Below, piece after piece: positions 29,216 to 40,919 of a DNA stretch of 64,000 bases; position 1 is the stretch's first letter; every line of letters begins with the position of its first letter. The stretch covers positions 48,372 through 112,371 of the forward strand of contig CAJNDT010000933.1 of NCBI GenBank assembly GCA_905221615.1, written 5' to 3'. The notes under the pieces were generated by a model. The model was not told the DNA's origin. It ran no database searches and saw only the letters and a program-made list of their open reading frames with translations. Made by a program: the position numbers and the translations under genes. The stretch is from Symbiodinium sp. CCMP2592. Taxonomy: Eukaryota; Sar; Dinophyceae; Suessiales; Symbiodiniaceae.

Positions 29216-32200
29216 GCGCCCTGTTCTTGGGTTTGGCCATGCTGGAAGCATGCTTTTTGTGATGGCGGACCCCCCGCCGTGTAAACAAAGCACATATCAA
29301 AACGAAGCATGCGGATTCTGACACAGGCAAGCTTTGCAAACTGCTCCCGCCGAGCCGGGCCGACCGGCAACCTCCAGACCCCGGCCTGCGATTTTGTGAC
29401 GGGAGGAGTCCGTCCGTGTCACAAAACATAGCTCCTGTGTCACAAAATATTGCTCCTGGCCCTGGCCCTGACCCTCTGCCCTGGCCCCGGCCTGGCTTGC
29501 GATTTTGTGACGTGAGGAGTCCGTCCGTGTCACAAAATAAGCTCCTGTGTCACAAAACATAGCCCTGTGTCACAAAATATAGCTCCTGTGTCACAAAATG
29601 TAGCTCCTGTGTCACAAAATATAGCTCATATGACCTCCTGGCCCCGGCCTGGCCTGCGATTTTGTGACGTGAGGAGTCCGTCCGTGTCACAAAATAAGCT
29701 CCTGTGTCACAAAACATAGCCCTGTGTCACAAAATATAGCTCCTGTGTCACAAAATGTAGCTCCTGTGTCACAAAATAAGCTCCTGTGTCACAAAACATA
29801 GCCCTGTGTCAAAAACAATAGCTCCTGTGTCACAAAACCTAGCTCTTGTGTCACAAAATATAACTCCTGTGTCAATCAACATCATACTTCCTGTGTCCGA
29901 AGCTATTCAAACTGACATTTTCAAGCTAATTTGTTTTGTCAGTTTGTGGGGGTGGGGGCCTGGGTGGGAGAAGGCGACCTCTTTTTCTCGCCAAAGCCAA
30001 AGCCCGAACACCAAACAGCTTCAGCAATTTACGTCAATTGTTAGTTGTATTCAATTGCCTTTTGATACATGCAATGGTATTTCTTGTTACTTTGCGAAAC
30101 CATGCAAACCGGTGCCGGTCCTGGCGCCTAGGGTTTAGGGTTTGAGGTTCAGCAGCTCCGGATCGAACAGTTGTTTAGTAGAGCTGTGTTTACGGCATAG
30201 AAATGACACCCACCCACCCTTAGGATCCCATAACATTAAGAAAGTACACAGTTGTACATTCATTCACAGCATAAAACTACTATCACCGAACGTTCGCACA
30301 ACGCTAACTTAAACCAAACCAACCTTCTCAAGCGTTTTAGGGTTTAGGGTTTAACCCTAAACCCTAAAACTGCCGGTACGGCGCCTAAACCCTAAAACTG
30401 CCGGTACGGCGCCTGAACCCTAAACTGCCGGTACGGCGCCTAAACCCTAACCCTAAACCCTGAAACTGCCGGGTTTCCGGTGCCTAAACCTTAACCCGTA
30501 ACCTTAAACTAAACCCTACAACTGCCGGTACATCGCCTAATACTAAACCCTAACCCTAAACCCTAAAAATGCCGGGTGTCCGGTGCCTAGACTAAACCCT
30601 ACCACTGCCGGTACATCGCCTAATTCGAAACCCTAACCCTAAACCCTAAAACTGCCGGTACGGCGCCTAAACCCTAAACTGCCGGTACGGCGCCTAAACC
30701 CTAAACTGCCGGTACGGCGCCTAAACCCTAACCCTAAACCCTAAAACTGCCGGTACGGCGCCGGTACGGCGCCTAAACCCTAAACTGCCGGTACGGCGCC
30801 TAAACCCTAACCCTACAACTGCCGGGTCTCCGGTGCTTAAACCTTAAACTAAACCCTACAACTGCCGGTACATCGCCTAATACTAAACCCTAACCCTGAA
30901 CCCTAAAACTGCCGGTACGGCGCCTAAACCCTAAAACTGCCGGTACGGCGCCTAAACCCTAAACTGCCGGTACGGCGCCTAAACCCTAAACTGCCGGTAC
31001 GGCGCCTAAACCCTAACCCTAAACCCTAACCCTAAACCCTAAAACTGCCGTGTCTCCGGTGTCTAAACCTTAACCCTAAACCTTAAACTAAACCCTACAA
31101 CTGCCGGTACATCGCCTAATACTAAACCCTAACCCTAAACCCTAAAACTGCCGGTACGGCGCCTAAACCCGAAAACTGCCGGTACGGCGCCTAAACCCTA
31201 AACTGCCGGTACGGCGCCTAAACCCTAACCCTAAACCCTAAAACTGCCGGGTCTCCGGTGCCTAAACCTTAACCCTAAACCTTAAACTAAACCCTACAAC
31301 AGCCGGTACATCGCCTAATACTAAACCCTAACCCTAAACCCTAAACTGCCGGTACGGCGCCTAAACCCTAAGCCCTAAAACTGCCGGTACGGCGCCGGTA
31401 CGGCGCCTAAACCCTAAACTGCCGGTACGGCGCCTAAACCCTAACCCTAAACCCTAATACTGCTGGGTCTCCGGTGCCTAAACCTTAATCCTAAACCTTA
31501 AACTAAACCCTACAACTGCCGGTACATCGCCTAATACTAAACCCTAACCCTAAACCCAAAACTGCCGGTACGGCGCCTAAACCCTAACCCTAAACCCTAA
31601 AACTGCCGGTACGGCGCCTAAACCCTAAACTGCCGGTACGGCGCCTAAACCCTAACCCTAAACCCTACAACTGTCGGTACATCGCCTAATACTAAACCCT
31701 AACCCTAAACCCTAAAACTGCCGGGTCTCCGGTGCGTAAACCTTAACCCTAAACCTTAAACTAAACCCTACAACTGCCGGTACATCGCCTAATACTAAAC
31801 CCTAACCCTAAACCCTAAACTGCCGGTACGGCGCCTAAACCCGAAAACTGCCGGTACGGCGCCTAAACCCTAAACTGCCGGTACGGCGCCTAAACCCTAA
31901 CCCTAAACCCTAAAACTGCCGGGTCTCCGGTGCGTAAACCTTAACCCGTAACCTTAAATTAAACCCTACAACAGCCGGTACATCGCCTAATACTAAACCC
32001 TAACCCTAAACCCTAAAACTGCCGGTACGGCGCCTAAACCCTAAAGTGCCGGTACGGCGCCTAAACCCTAAAACTGCCGGTACGGCGCCTAAACCCTAAA
32101 CTGCCGGTACGGCGCCTAAACCCTAACCCTAAAACTGCCGGTACGGCGCCTAAACCCTAAACTGCCGGTACGGCGCCTAAACCCTAACCCTAAACCCTAA

Positions 32201-33283
32201 AACTGCCGGGTCTCCGGTGCCTAAACCTTAACCCTAAACCTTAAACTAAACCCTACAACTGTCGGTACATCGCCTAATACTAAACCCTAACCCTAAACCC
32301 TAAAACTGCCGGGTCTCCGTTGAGTAAACCTTAACCTTAAACCTTAAACTAACCCTACAACTGCCGGTACATCGCCTAATACTAAACCCTAACCCTAAAC
32401 CCTAAAACTGCCGGTACGGCGCCTAAACCCTAAAACTGCCGGTACGGCGCCTAAACCCTAAACTGCCGGTACGGCGCCTAAACCCTAACCCTAAACCCTA
32501 AAACTGCCGGTACGGTGCCTAAACCCTATAGGGTTTAAGGTTAGGGTTTAGGATTAGGGTCAACCTAAACCCGAAACCCTAAACCTTAACCCTAAACCCT
32601 AACCCTAAACCCTAGGGTTATTAATCTGACTAAATAAGCGCTCAGTGTAAGTTGGCGATGATGACGGTCAGAGTTTAGTGTAGGGTTTAGGTTGTTATTT
32701 AGTTAACAATAATGTGTTATTTAATAAAGGATTAGGGTTTAGGTTTAAAGGTTTTAAGGTTTGCGCCTGGCACCCGGCAGTTTTAGGGTTTAGCCGCCGG
32801 GCACGCGGCAGTTTTAGGGTTTAGGGTTCGGGGTTAGGAGTAGGTTGAGGGTTAGGGTGTAGGGTTAGCGATTAGGGTTAGAGTTCAGTGTAAGTTAGCT
32901 ACTACGGTTAGAGTTTAGTGTAGTTTTAGATTAAGGGTTAGGGTTTAAGGTAGCGCCCTAGCGGCAGAACGACAGCAAGTGCAACAACGTGGTTCTCTCC
33001 TCTTACACTCTTTCTCTGTCGCTTCTTTCTCCCCCGCTCCCCGAAGCCCCCCAACCCCGAGAGAAGGAAAAAAGGAGAAATGTAAAATTGAAAGATCTGT
33101 GTACTACTACGTAATGCTGTTTCGTATAAAAATGAATTCTAGCTGAAGGGTTAGGGTGTCTTAAGGTTTTTTTACAATCGGCGCTCGTCTCTGGTGGGCG
33201 GCGCGGCGATGCTCCTTTCAAGCTCCGCTGAAACAGGATCCCCTGGTTGATCTTTGACCCCCCGATTAGTACGAAAAAGCCTT
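29216..33283. repeat. Foldback right arm
   Basis: Inverted copy of the left arm: GTGACAC-type repeats at about 29,390-29,880, the unique segment 29,880-30,330, the telomere-like block to about 32,960, and the end segment to 33,283. Right-arm repeat counts differ slightly from the left, so the arms have diverged by slippage. Confidence 0.88.
30330..32960. repeat. Telomere-like CCCTAAA/CTGCCGGTACGGCGCC satellite, right arm
   Basis: Mirror of 15,000-17,280 in the opposite orientation. CCCTAAACCCTAA runs alternate with CTGCCGGTACGGCGCC and its variants. Confidence 0.88.
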
Positions 33284-33596
33284 CCTTGCGTGGCGGTAGA
33301 AACCTGTTCGGAGCTGTGTATAGGGAGCTGTGATCGCCGGCGGCGGCGGCGGAGGCCTTGCGTGGCGCTAGTGTGTAGGGAGCTGTGATCGCCGGCGGCG
33401 GCGGCGGGGGCGGCGGCAGCGGCGGCGGCGGCGGCAGCGGCGGCGGCGGCGGCAGCGGCGGCGGCGGCGGCCTTGCGTAAACGGGGCGGCGGCAGCGGCG
33501 GCGGCGGCGGCAGCGGCGGCGGCGGCGGCGGCCTTGCGTAAACCCTGTTCGGAGCTGTGTAGGGAGCTGTGATCGCCGGCGGCGGCGGCGGCGGCT

Positions 33597-33627
<31 letters not shown>

Positions 33628-34325
33628 CTCAGAGCGGCGGCGGCGGCTGAGCGGCGGCGGCGGCGGCGGCGGAGGCCTTGCGTGGCGGTAGAAACCTGTT
33701 CGGAGCTGTGTAGGGAGCTGTGATCGCCGGCGGCGGCGGCGGAGGCCTTGCGTGGGCGGCGGCGGCGGCGGAGCGGACCGCTGCCCGACTAGGACGTCCT
33801 CGTCTGCCTGCGTCAAAAATCGTTCCGCACGGCCAGGTTAGTTGCTCGTGACCTCCGATTTACTTAAAGCTTGGGTTGGGTGCTTGGTCGGAGCTGTGTA
33901 GGGAGCTGCAATTTACTTAAAGCTTGTCTTGGCGGCAGAAGCGAGCTCCGATGAGGGCCTCGCTATTGCCCTATGTTGCCATTGCGGACTCTGCACTTGC
34001 GGATCGCCACGGCGGCTTCGTGGGGGATCCCTTAATTTGCTCTCCGAGAGCCATTGGGGTTGCTCGTGACCTCCAATTTGCCTTGCCGATGAGGGCCTCG
34101 CTTTTGCTCTCCGAGAGCCATTGGCATAGCTCTGTTCGGAGCTGTGTAGGGAGCTGTGATCGCTCGGCACTGGCCACGTGTGGCGGAGCTGTAGCACTGT
34201 TCTCCGGAACCAGGATCCTTGCACCCACCCCCACCATGGGGTCCCAGCGGACCCTGATGCTCTTCCTCTTTCACTTGCACCCATGCAATTCACTTGCATC
34301 AACCAGAAGACTAAAACTCGCCTCC
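33284..34325. repeat. Tandem-array unit 4, right part
   Basis: Begins with the second CCTT target duplication and continues the interrupted unit: a CGG-rich block (about 33,340-33,780), then the same closing segment as unit 1. With 13,009-14,684 and one CCTT removed, the original unit was about 2.7 kb. Confidence 0.85.
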
Positions 34326-34915
34326 TTAAGTGAATGAATTCGTCAGATACAAGTTCGGCTTTATTTAATAATAATTCAAAGAAATCATAAGGGAAATTAT
34401 ATTATAAATTATAAGAGGAAGTATAAGAGAAATCAAGATTACTGGCAGGAATAGCATTCTGTATTCAAGAGCCTTATACGGCCTCTCTTTCCTTTCCATG
34501 GCCATCAAGGGCCGGCCTAGGACTGGGCCTGGAGCCTCGGGGTTGCTCGTGCCAGGACGGGGGCCCTGGGGCCTAGGGCTCCTGGGCCTAGGGCCCTGCT
34601 GGGGCCTAGGGCCCTTGGGCTGGGACCCTAGGACAGCAGGGCCCAGGGTGCAGCCTCGGGGTTGGACCCTGGTCTGGCCGTCCTCACAGCCCATGGTCAG
34701 CTGGGCCGTTCGCCGCTCTCCAGAGCCAGACCCTCGTCTGGCCGTCCTCACAGCCCAGAGCCAGGAGCTGTCTACAAAAGCTGTGATCGTTCTCCGGAAC
34801 CAGGATCCTTGCACCCACCCCCACCATGGGGTCCCAGCGGACCCTGATGCTCTTCCTCTTTCACTTGCACCCATGCAATTCACTTGCATCAACCAGAAGA
34901 CTAAAACTCGCCTCC
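34326..34915. repeat. Tandem-array unit 5 (590 bp, short type)
   Basis: The shortest unit, resembling units 3 and 7. It has the AT-rich start block, a GGGCCTAGGGC-rich middle and the conserved end segment. Confidence 0.85.
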
Positions 34916-36321
34916 TTAAGTGAATGAATTCGTCAGATACAAGTTCGGCTTTATTTAATAATAATTCAAAGAAATCATAAGGGAAATTATATAAGAAATT
35001 ATAAGAGGAAGTATAAGAGAAATCAAGATTACTGGCAGGAATAGCATTCTGTATTCAAGAGCCTTATACGGCCTCTCTTTCCTTTCCATGGCCATCAAGG
35101 GCCGGCCTAGGACTGGGCCTGGAGCCTCGGGGTTGCTCGTGAACCCTGCACTGCCAGGACCCTGGTCTGGCCGTCCTCTTCCTTCGCCACAGGCTCCTTG
35201 CTGGGACCCTACTAGGACGTCAGTTCACGGCTTAGGACTGAGCGTCGGAGCTGTGTAGGGCCGCTCTCCGAGAGCCATTTTGGTGCTTGTTCGGAGCTGT
35301 GTAGGGCCGCTCTCCGAGAGCAGCGGCGGCGGCGGGCCTGCCACCACTGGGCCGCTCTCCGAGAGCCATTTAAGCTTTCTCAACCCCGAGGTTGGTGCTT
35401 GTTCGGAGCTCTGTCTCGGGAGCTGCAATTCAGGATCCTTGCTCAAGCAGTGTGAGCACTCGGCACTGGCCACATCGTGGCAGGTTCATAGCTCTGTTCG
35501 GAGCTGTGTAGGGAGCTGTGATCGCTCGGCACTGGCCACGTGTGGCGGAGCTGTAGCACTGTTCTCCTTCGTTGCATCAAGCGTCCGGCTTCCGGTACAC
35601 CGAGCTCTAGCCTCCTTAAGTGACCGCCCATTACCCTGGTCAGCGGCGGCGGCGGGCACCACTGGGCCGCTCTCCGAGAGCCATTTGAGCGTGCTGCTCT
35701 GCACTTGGTGCTTGTTCGGAGCTGTGCACTTGCGGATCACCACGGGCCGCGGCTTCGTGGGGGATCCCCGCTTTTGCTCTCCGAGAGCCATTGGGGTTGC
35801 TCGTGACCTCCAATTTGCCTTGCCGATGAGGGCCTCGCTTTTGCTCTCCGAGAGCCATTGGCATAGCTCTGTTCGGAGCTGTGTAGGGAGCTGTGATCGC
35901 TCGGCACTGAGCGTCAAACTTGTTCGGAGCTTTGTAGAAAATTTCGGCGGCAGAAGCGAGGTCTAACCCTGTTCGGAGCTGTGTAGGGAGCTGTGATCGC
36001 TCGGCACTGGCCACGTGTGGCGGAGCTGTAGCACTGTTCTCCTTCGTTGCATCAAGCGTCAAACTTGTTCGGAGCTTTGTAGAAAATTTCGGCGGCAGAA
36101 GCGAGGTCTAGACCCTGCCGTGGCCGTCCTAGGCGCTCACCAGCGCTCATTGGGGCCAAGGTCACTTCGCCACACAGGCGCCTGCCCACCACTGGTTTTG
36201 CAGCGTGGATCCCTTAAGGGGTGATGTTGCCATTGCGAACTCTGCACTTGCGGATCGCCACGGCGGCTTCGTGGGGGATCCCTTAAGGGGTGCGTAGCGC
36301 CTGGCGGCGGCGGCGGCAGCG

Positions 36322-36352
<31 letters not shown>

Positions 36353-36713
36353 CTCAGAGCGGCGGCGGCGGCTGAGCGGCGGCGGCGGCGGCGGCGGAGG
36401 CCTTGCGTGGCGGTAGAAACCTGTTCGGAGCTGTGTATAGGGAGCTGTGATCGCCGGCGGCGGCGGCGGAGGCCTTGCGTGGCGCTAGTGTGTAGGGAGC
36501 TGTGATCGCCGGCGGCGGCGGCGGGGGCGGCGGCAGCGGCGGCGGCGGCGGCAGCGGCGGCGGCGGCGGCAGCGGCGGCGGCGGCGGCCTTGCGTAAACG
36601 GGGCGGCGGCAGCGGCGGCGGCGGCGGCAGCGGCGGCGGCGGCGGCGGCCTTGCGTAAACCCTGTTCGGAGCTGTGTAGGGAGCTGTGATCGCCGGCGGC
36701 GGCGGCGGCGGCT

Positions 36714-36744
<31 letters not shown>

Positions 36745-37442
36745 CTCAGAGCGGCGGCGGCGGCTGAGCGGCGGCGGCGGCGGCGGCGGAGGCCTTGCGT
36801 GGCGGTAGAAACCTGTTCGGAGCTGTGTAGGGAGCTGTGATCGCCGGCGGCGGCGGCGGAGGCCTTGCGTGGGCGGCGGCGGCGGCGGAGCGGACCGCTG
36901 CCCGACTAGGACGTCCTCGTCTGCCTGCGTCAAAAATCGTTCCGCACGGCCAGGTTAGTTGCTCGTGACCTCCGATTTACTTAAAGCTTGGGTTGGGTGC
37001 TTGGTCGGAGCTGTGTAGGGAGCTGCAATTTACTTAAAGCTTGTCTTGGCGGCAGAAGCGAGCTCCGATGAGGGCCTCGCTATTGCCCTATGTTGCCATT
37101 GCGGACTCTGCACTTGCGGATCGCCACGGCGGCTTCGTGGGGGATCCCTTAATTTGCTCTCCGAGAGCCATTGGGGTTGCTCGTGACCTCCAATTTGCCT
37201 TGCCGATGAGGGCCTCGCTTTTGCTCTCCGAGAGCCATTGGCATAGCTCTGTTCGGAGCTGTGTAGGGAGCTGTGATCGCTCGGCACTGGCCACGTGTGG
37301 CGGAGCTGTAGCACTGTTCTCCGGAACCAGGATCCTTGCACCCACCCCCACCATGGGGTCCCAGCGGACCCTGATGCTCTTCCTCTTTCACTTGCACCCA
37401 TGCAATTCACTTGCATCAACCAGAAGACTAAAACTCGCCTCC
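34916..37442. repeat. Tandem-array unit 6 (2,527 bp, long type)
   Basis: Same length as unit 1 and nearly identical, offset by 26,259 bp; I noticed only isolated changes, such as AAAAAAATC versus AAAGAAATC in the start block. It contains the same CGG-rich block (about 36,300-36,890). Confidence 0.88.
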
Positions 37443-38048
37443 TTAAGTGAATGAATTCGTCAGATACAAGTTCGGCTTTATTTAATAATAATTCAAAGAA
37501 ATCATAAGGGAAATTATATTATAAATTATAAGAGGAAGTATAAGAGAAATCAAGATTACTGGCAGGAATAGCATTCTGTATTCAAGAGCCTTATACGGCC
37601 TCTCTTTCCTTTCCATGGCCATCAAGGGCCGGCCTAGGACTGGGCCTGGAGCCTCGGGGTTGCTCGTGCCAGGACGGGGGTCTGGGGGCTGTGGGGCCCA
37701 AGGGGGAGCAGCCTGCACAGGACCCAGGCTCCTTGGGCTGGGACCCTAGGACGGCAGGGCCCAGGGTGCAGCCTCGGGGTTGGACCCTGGTCTGGCCGTC
37801 CTCACAGCCCATGGTCAGCTGGGCCGCTGCAACGGTGCTTGTTCGCCGCTCTCCAGAGCCAGACCCTCGTCTGGCCGTCCTCACAGCCCAGAGCCAGGAG
37901 CTGTCTACAAAAGCTGTGATCGTTCTCCGGAACCAGGATCCTTGCACCCACCCCCACCATGGGGTCCCAGCGGACCCTGATGCTCTTCCTCTTTCACTTG
38001 CACCCATGCAATTCACTTGCATCAACCAGAAGACTAAAACTCGCCTCC
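37443..38048. repeat. Tandem-array unit 7 (606 bp, short type)
   Basis: Short unit related to units 3 and 5, with a small internal deletion relative to unit 3. Confidence 0.85.
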
Positions 38049-39802
38049 TTAAGTGAATGAATTCGTCAGATACAAGTTCGGCTTTATTTAATAATAATTC
38101 AAAGAAATCATAAGGGAAATTATATTATAAATTATAAGAGGAAGTATAAGAGAAATCAAGATTACTGGCAGGAATAGCATTCTGTATTCAAGAGCCTTAT
38201 ACGGCCTCTCTTTCCTTCGCCACAGGCTCCTTGCTGGGACCCTACTAGGACGTCAGTTCACGGTAGGACTGAGCGTCAAGCTTGACGTGGCGAGAGTCGC
38301 TCCCGGCCGTGGGCCCTTGGGGACCTCCTTCACTTGCACACCCTAAAGCTTGTCTTGGCGGCAGAAGCGAGCTCCGATGAGGGCCTCGCTATTGCCCTAT
38401 GTTGCCATTGCGAACTCTGCACTTGCGGATCGCCACGGCGGCTTCGTGGGGGATCCCCGGCGGCTTCCGGTACACCGAGCTCTAGCCTCCTTAAGTGACC
38501 GCCCATTACCCTGGTCAGCGGCGGCGGCGGGCACCACTGGGCCGCTCTCCGAGAGCCATTTGAGCGTGCTGCTCTGCACTTGGTGCTTGTTCGGAGCTGT
38601 GCACTTGCGGATCGCCACGGCGGCTTCGTGGGGGATCCCCGGCGGCTTCCGGTACACCGAGCTCTAGCCTCCTTAAGTGACCGCCCATTACCCTGGTCAG
38701 CGGCGGCGGCGGGCACCACTGGGCCGCTCTCCGAGAGCCATTTGAGCGTGCTGCTCTGCACTCGGTGGCGGCTCAGAGACCTGCGCAGGTCTCTGAGCGG
38801 CGGATGAGGGCCTCGCTATTGCCCTATGTTGCCATTGCGAACTCTGCACTTGCGGATCGCCACGGCGGCTTCGTGGGGGATCCCCGGCGGCTTCCGGTAC
38901 ACCGAGCTCTAGCCTCCTTAAGTGACCGCCCATTACCCTGGTCAGCGGCGGCGGCGGGCACCACTGGGCCGCTCTCCGAGAGCCATTTGAGCGTGCTGCT
39001 CTGCACTTGGTGCTTGTTCGGAGCTGTGCACTTGCGGATCGCCACGGCGGCTTCGTGGGGGATCCCCGGCGGCTTCCGGTACACCGAGCTCTAGCCTCCT
39101 TAAGTGACCGCCCATTACCCTGGTCAGCGGCGGCGGCGGGCACCACTGGGCCGCTCTCCGAGAGCCATTTGAGCGTGCTGCTCTGCACTTGGTGCTTGTT
39201 CGGAGCTGTGCACTTGCGGATCACCACGGGCCGCGGCTTCGTGGGGGATCCCCGCTTTTGCTCTCCGAGAGCCATTGGGGTTGCTCGTGACCTCCAATTT
39301 GCCTTGCCGATGAGGGCCTCGCTTTTGCTCTCCGAGAGCCATTGGCATAGCTCTGTTCGGAGCTGTGTAGGGAGCTGTGATCGCTCGGCACTGAGCGTCA
39401 AACTTGTTCGGAGCTTTGTAGAAAATTTCGGCGGCAGAAGCGAGGTCTAACCCTGTTCGGAGCTGTGTAGGGAGCTGTGATCGCTCGGCACTGGCCACGT
39501 GTGGCGGAGCTGTAGCACTGTTCTCCTTCGTTGCATCAAGCGTCAAACTTGTTCGGAGCTTTGTAGAAAATTTCGGCGGCAGAAGCGAGGTCTAGACCCT
39601 GCCGTGGCCGTCCTAGGCGCTCACCAGCGCTCATTGGGGCCAAGGTCACTTCGCCACACAGGCGCCTGCCCACCACTGGTTTTGCAGCGTGGATCCCTTA
39701 AGGGGTGATGTTGCCATTGCGAACTCTGCACTTGCGGATCGCCACGGCGGCTTCGTGGGGGATCCCTTAAGGGGTGCGTAGCGCCTGGCGGCGGCGGCGG
39801 CA

Positions 39803-39839
<37 letters not shown>

Positions 39840-39990
39840 CTCAGAGCGGCGGCGGCGGGTGAGCGGCGGCGGCGGCGGCGGCGGAGGCCTTGCGTGGAGG
39901 TAGAAACCTGTTCGGAGCTGTGTAGGGAGCTGTGATCGCCGGCGGCGGCGGCGGAGGCCTTGCGTGGCGCTAGTGTGTAAGGAGCTGTCC
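38049..39990. repeat. Tandem-array unit 8, truncated
   Basis: Related to unit 4, including its roughly 200-bp internal sub-repeats and the 28-bp palindrome (38,771-38,798). It stops in the CGG-rich zone, where the sequence changes to unrelated DNA at about 39,990. This is the right edge of the array. Confidence 0.82.
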
Positions 39991-40001
39991 CAGGGCCTCC
40001 G

Positions 40002-40056
40002 GTTACCCGGAATCCGGGTAACCAGATTGGTAACCCGGATTTAAGGTAACCAGACC
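40002..40056. repeat. Short inverted repeats at the array edge (GGTTACCCGG)
   Basis: CGGTTACCCGGA is followed by ATCCGGGTAACC, then GGTAACCCGGAT and a further GGTAACC. These nested short inverted repeats can form a hairpin. They mark the junction between the array and single-copy DNA. Confidence 0.7.
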
Positions 40057-40919
40057 CCAAAAACCAAAATAGGAGGAACCAGTTCCAAGCCCCCCCCGTG
40101 GCCAGTGTGGATTATGGAGTTTCTAGATATGGCTGTTGTTTCCGTGTTGTTATGTGTACTTGTCGATACATAATGAAGCAATATATGGCTTGTTTTAACA
40201 ACATTGTGTGTTTACCCATACTTTCCGAAACACTTCGGGGTGTGTTTTCGCGGTTGTGTTGAGATGAATTCGTTTATCCGGATAAATTGTGGATCTTTTA
40301 CATGTACATGCATGCATACATACATAAATTATAAGCACACTCATGACATGCAAAGTCTGTTGCATGCTGTGCACATGTTATCGAGGCAGCGAACATGATG
40401 TCCCAAGCCGCTAGATCGCAACATGTTCGGCAAGTGATCAGGAAGTAATATATATATATATATATATATATATTGTACGCCCTACAAGGGTTGGTGATGT
40501 AGTATCGACCTGGAGGGTTCTAAGGTGGCAGATGCTAGTAGCAGTTTTAGAGGAACCGCCTTTTCCCTGTGACCCGGTATTATACACATATATATGCCCC
40601 CTTTATAATAAAGAATATATATAATATGCACTTGTAAACTTCAATTATATTCCCCGTGGGCATGTGCATCATGTGCTCGTCCTGATGATGTGTCGGGCAT
40701 GCTACGCGGGCGTATTCGGCAGCAGCTTCGGAAGCATGGCCGTGCAGGTGCGTCCTCCCCCAGAGCTATTGTGCATGCAGCAGTGACTCACGATCTGGCT
40801 GGGCAGCACACTGTTTGATTTGTGGATGCCATGCAACCAGTGTTTCGAAGCTTTTGCTTAGCAGTGTAGCTAGTGTGTGCACTTGTGCATTTTGCCGTGC
40901 GCACAGCCCGTTTCACGAA
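40057..40919. other. Non-coding spacer with TA microsatellite
   Basis: AT-rich single-copy sequence with (TA)n at about 40,448-40,474. No frame shows protein-like composition. It probably holds the upstream region of the gene that starts near 40,920. No spliced-leader-like acceptor stands out. Confidence 0.6.

Larger units (their letters stand above)
14685..33283. mobile_element. Giant palindromic foldback element carrying copia-2
   Basis: The two ends are inverted copies (AAGGCTTTTTCGTACTA at 14,685; its complement ending at 33,283), flanked by CCTT at 14,681-14,684 and 33,284-33,287. The uninterrupted site is present in other array units (10,138 and about 36,397). After removing copia-2 and one target duplication, about 8.2 kb remain, and nearly all of it pairs: the left and right arms mirror each other to a 2-nt loop at 29,215/29,216. 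I find no transposase frame, so if it is a DNA element it is non-autonomous. Arm order from outside in: unique end segment, telomere-like block, short unique segment, GTGACAC-repeat block, unique centre. Confidence 0.85.

Noticed and set aside
29002..29429. Identical 86-aa frames on both strands
   Set aside because: They are mirror images produced by the palindrome centre; two overlapping frame pairs appear on both strands with no family resemblance.
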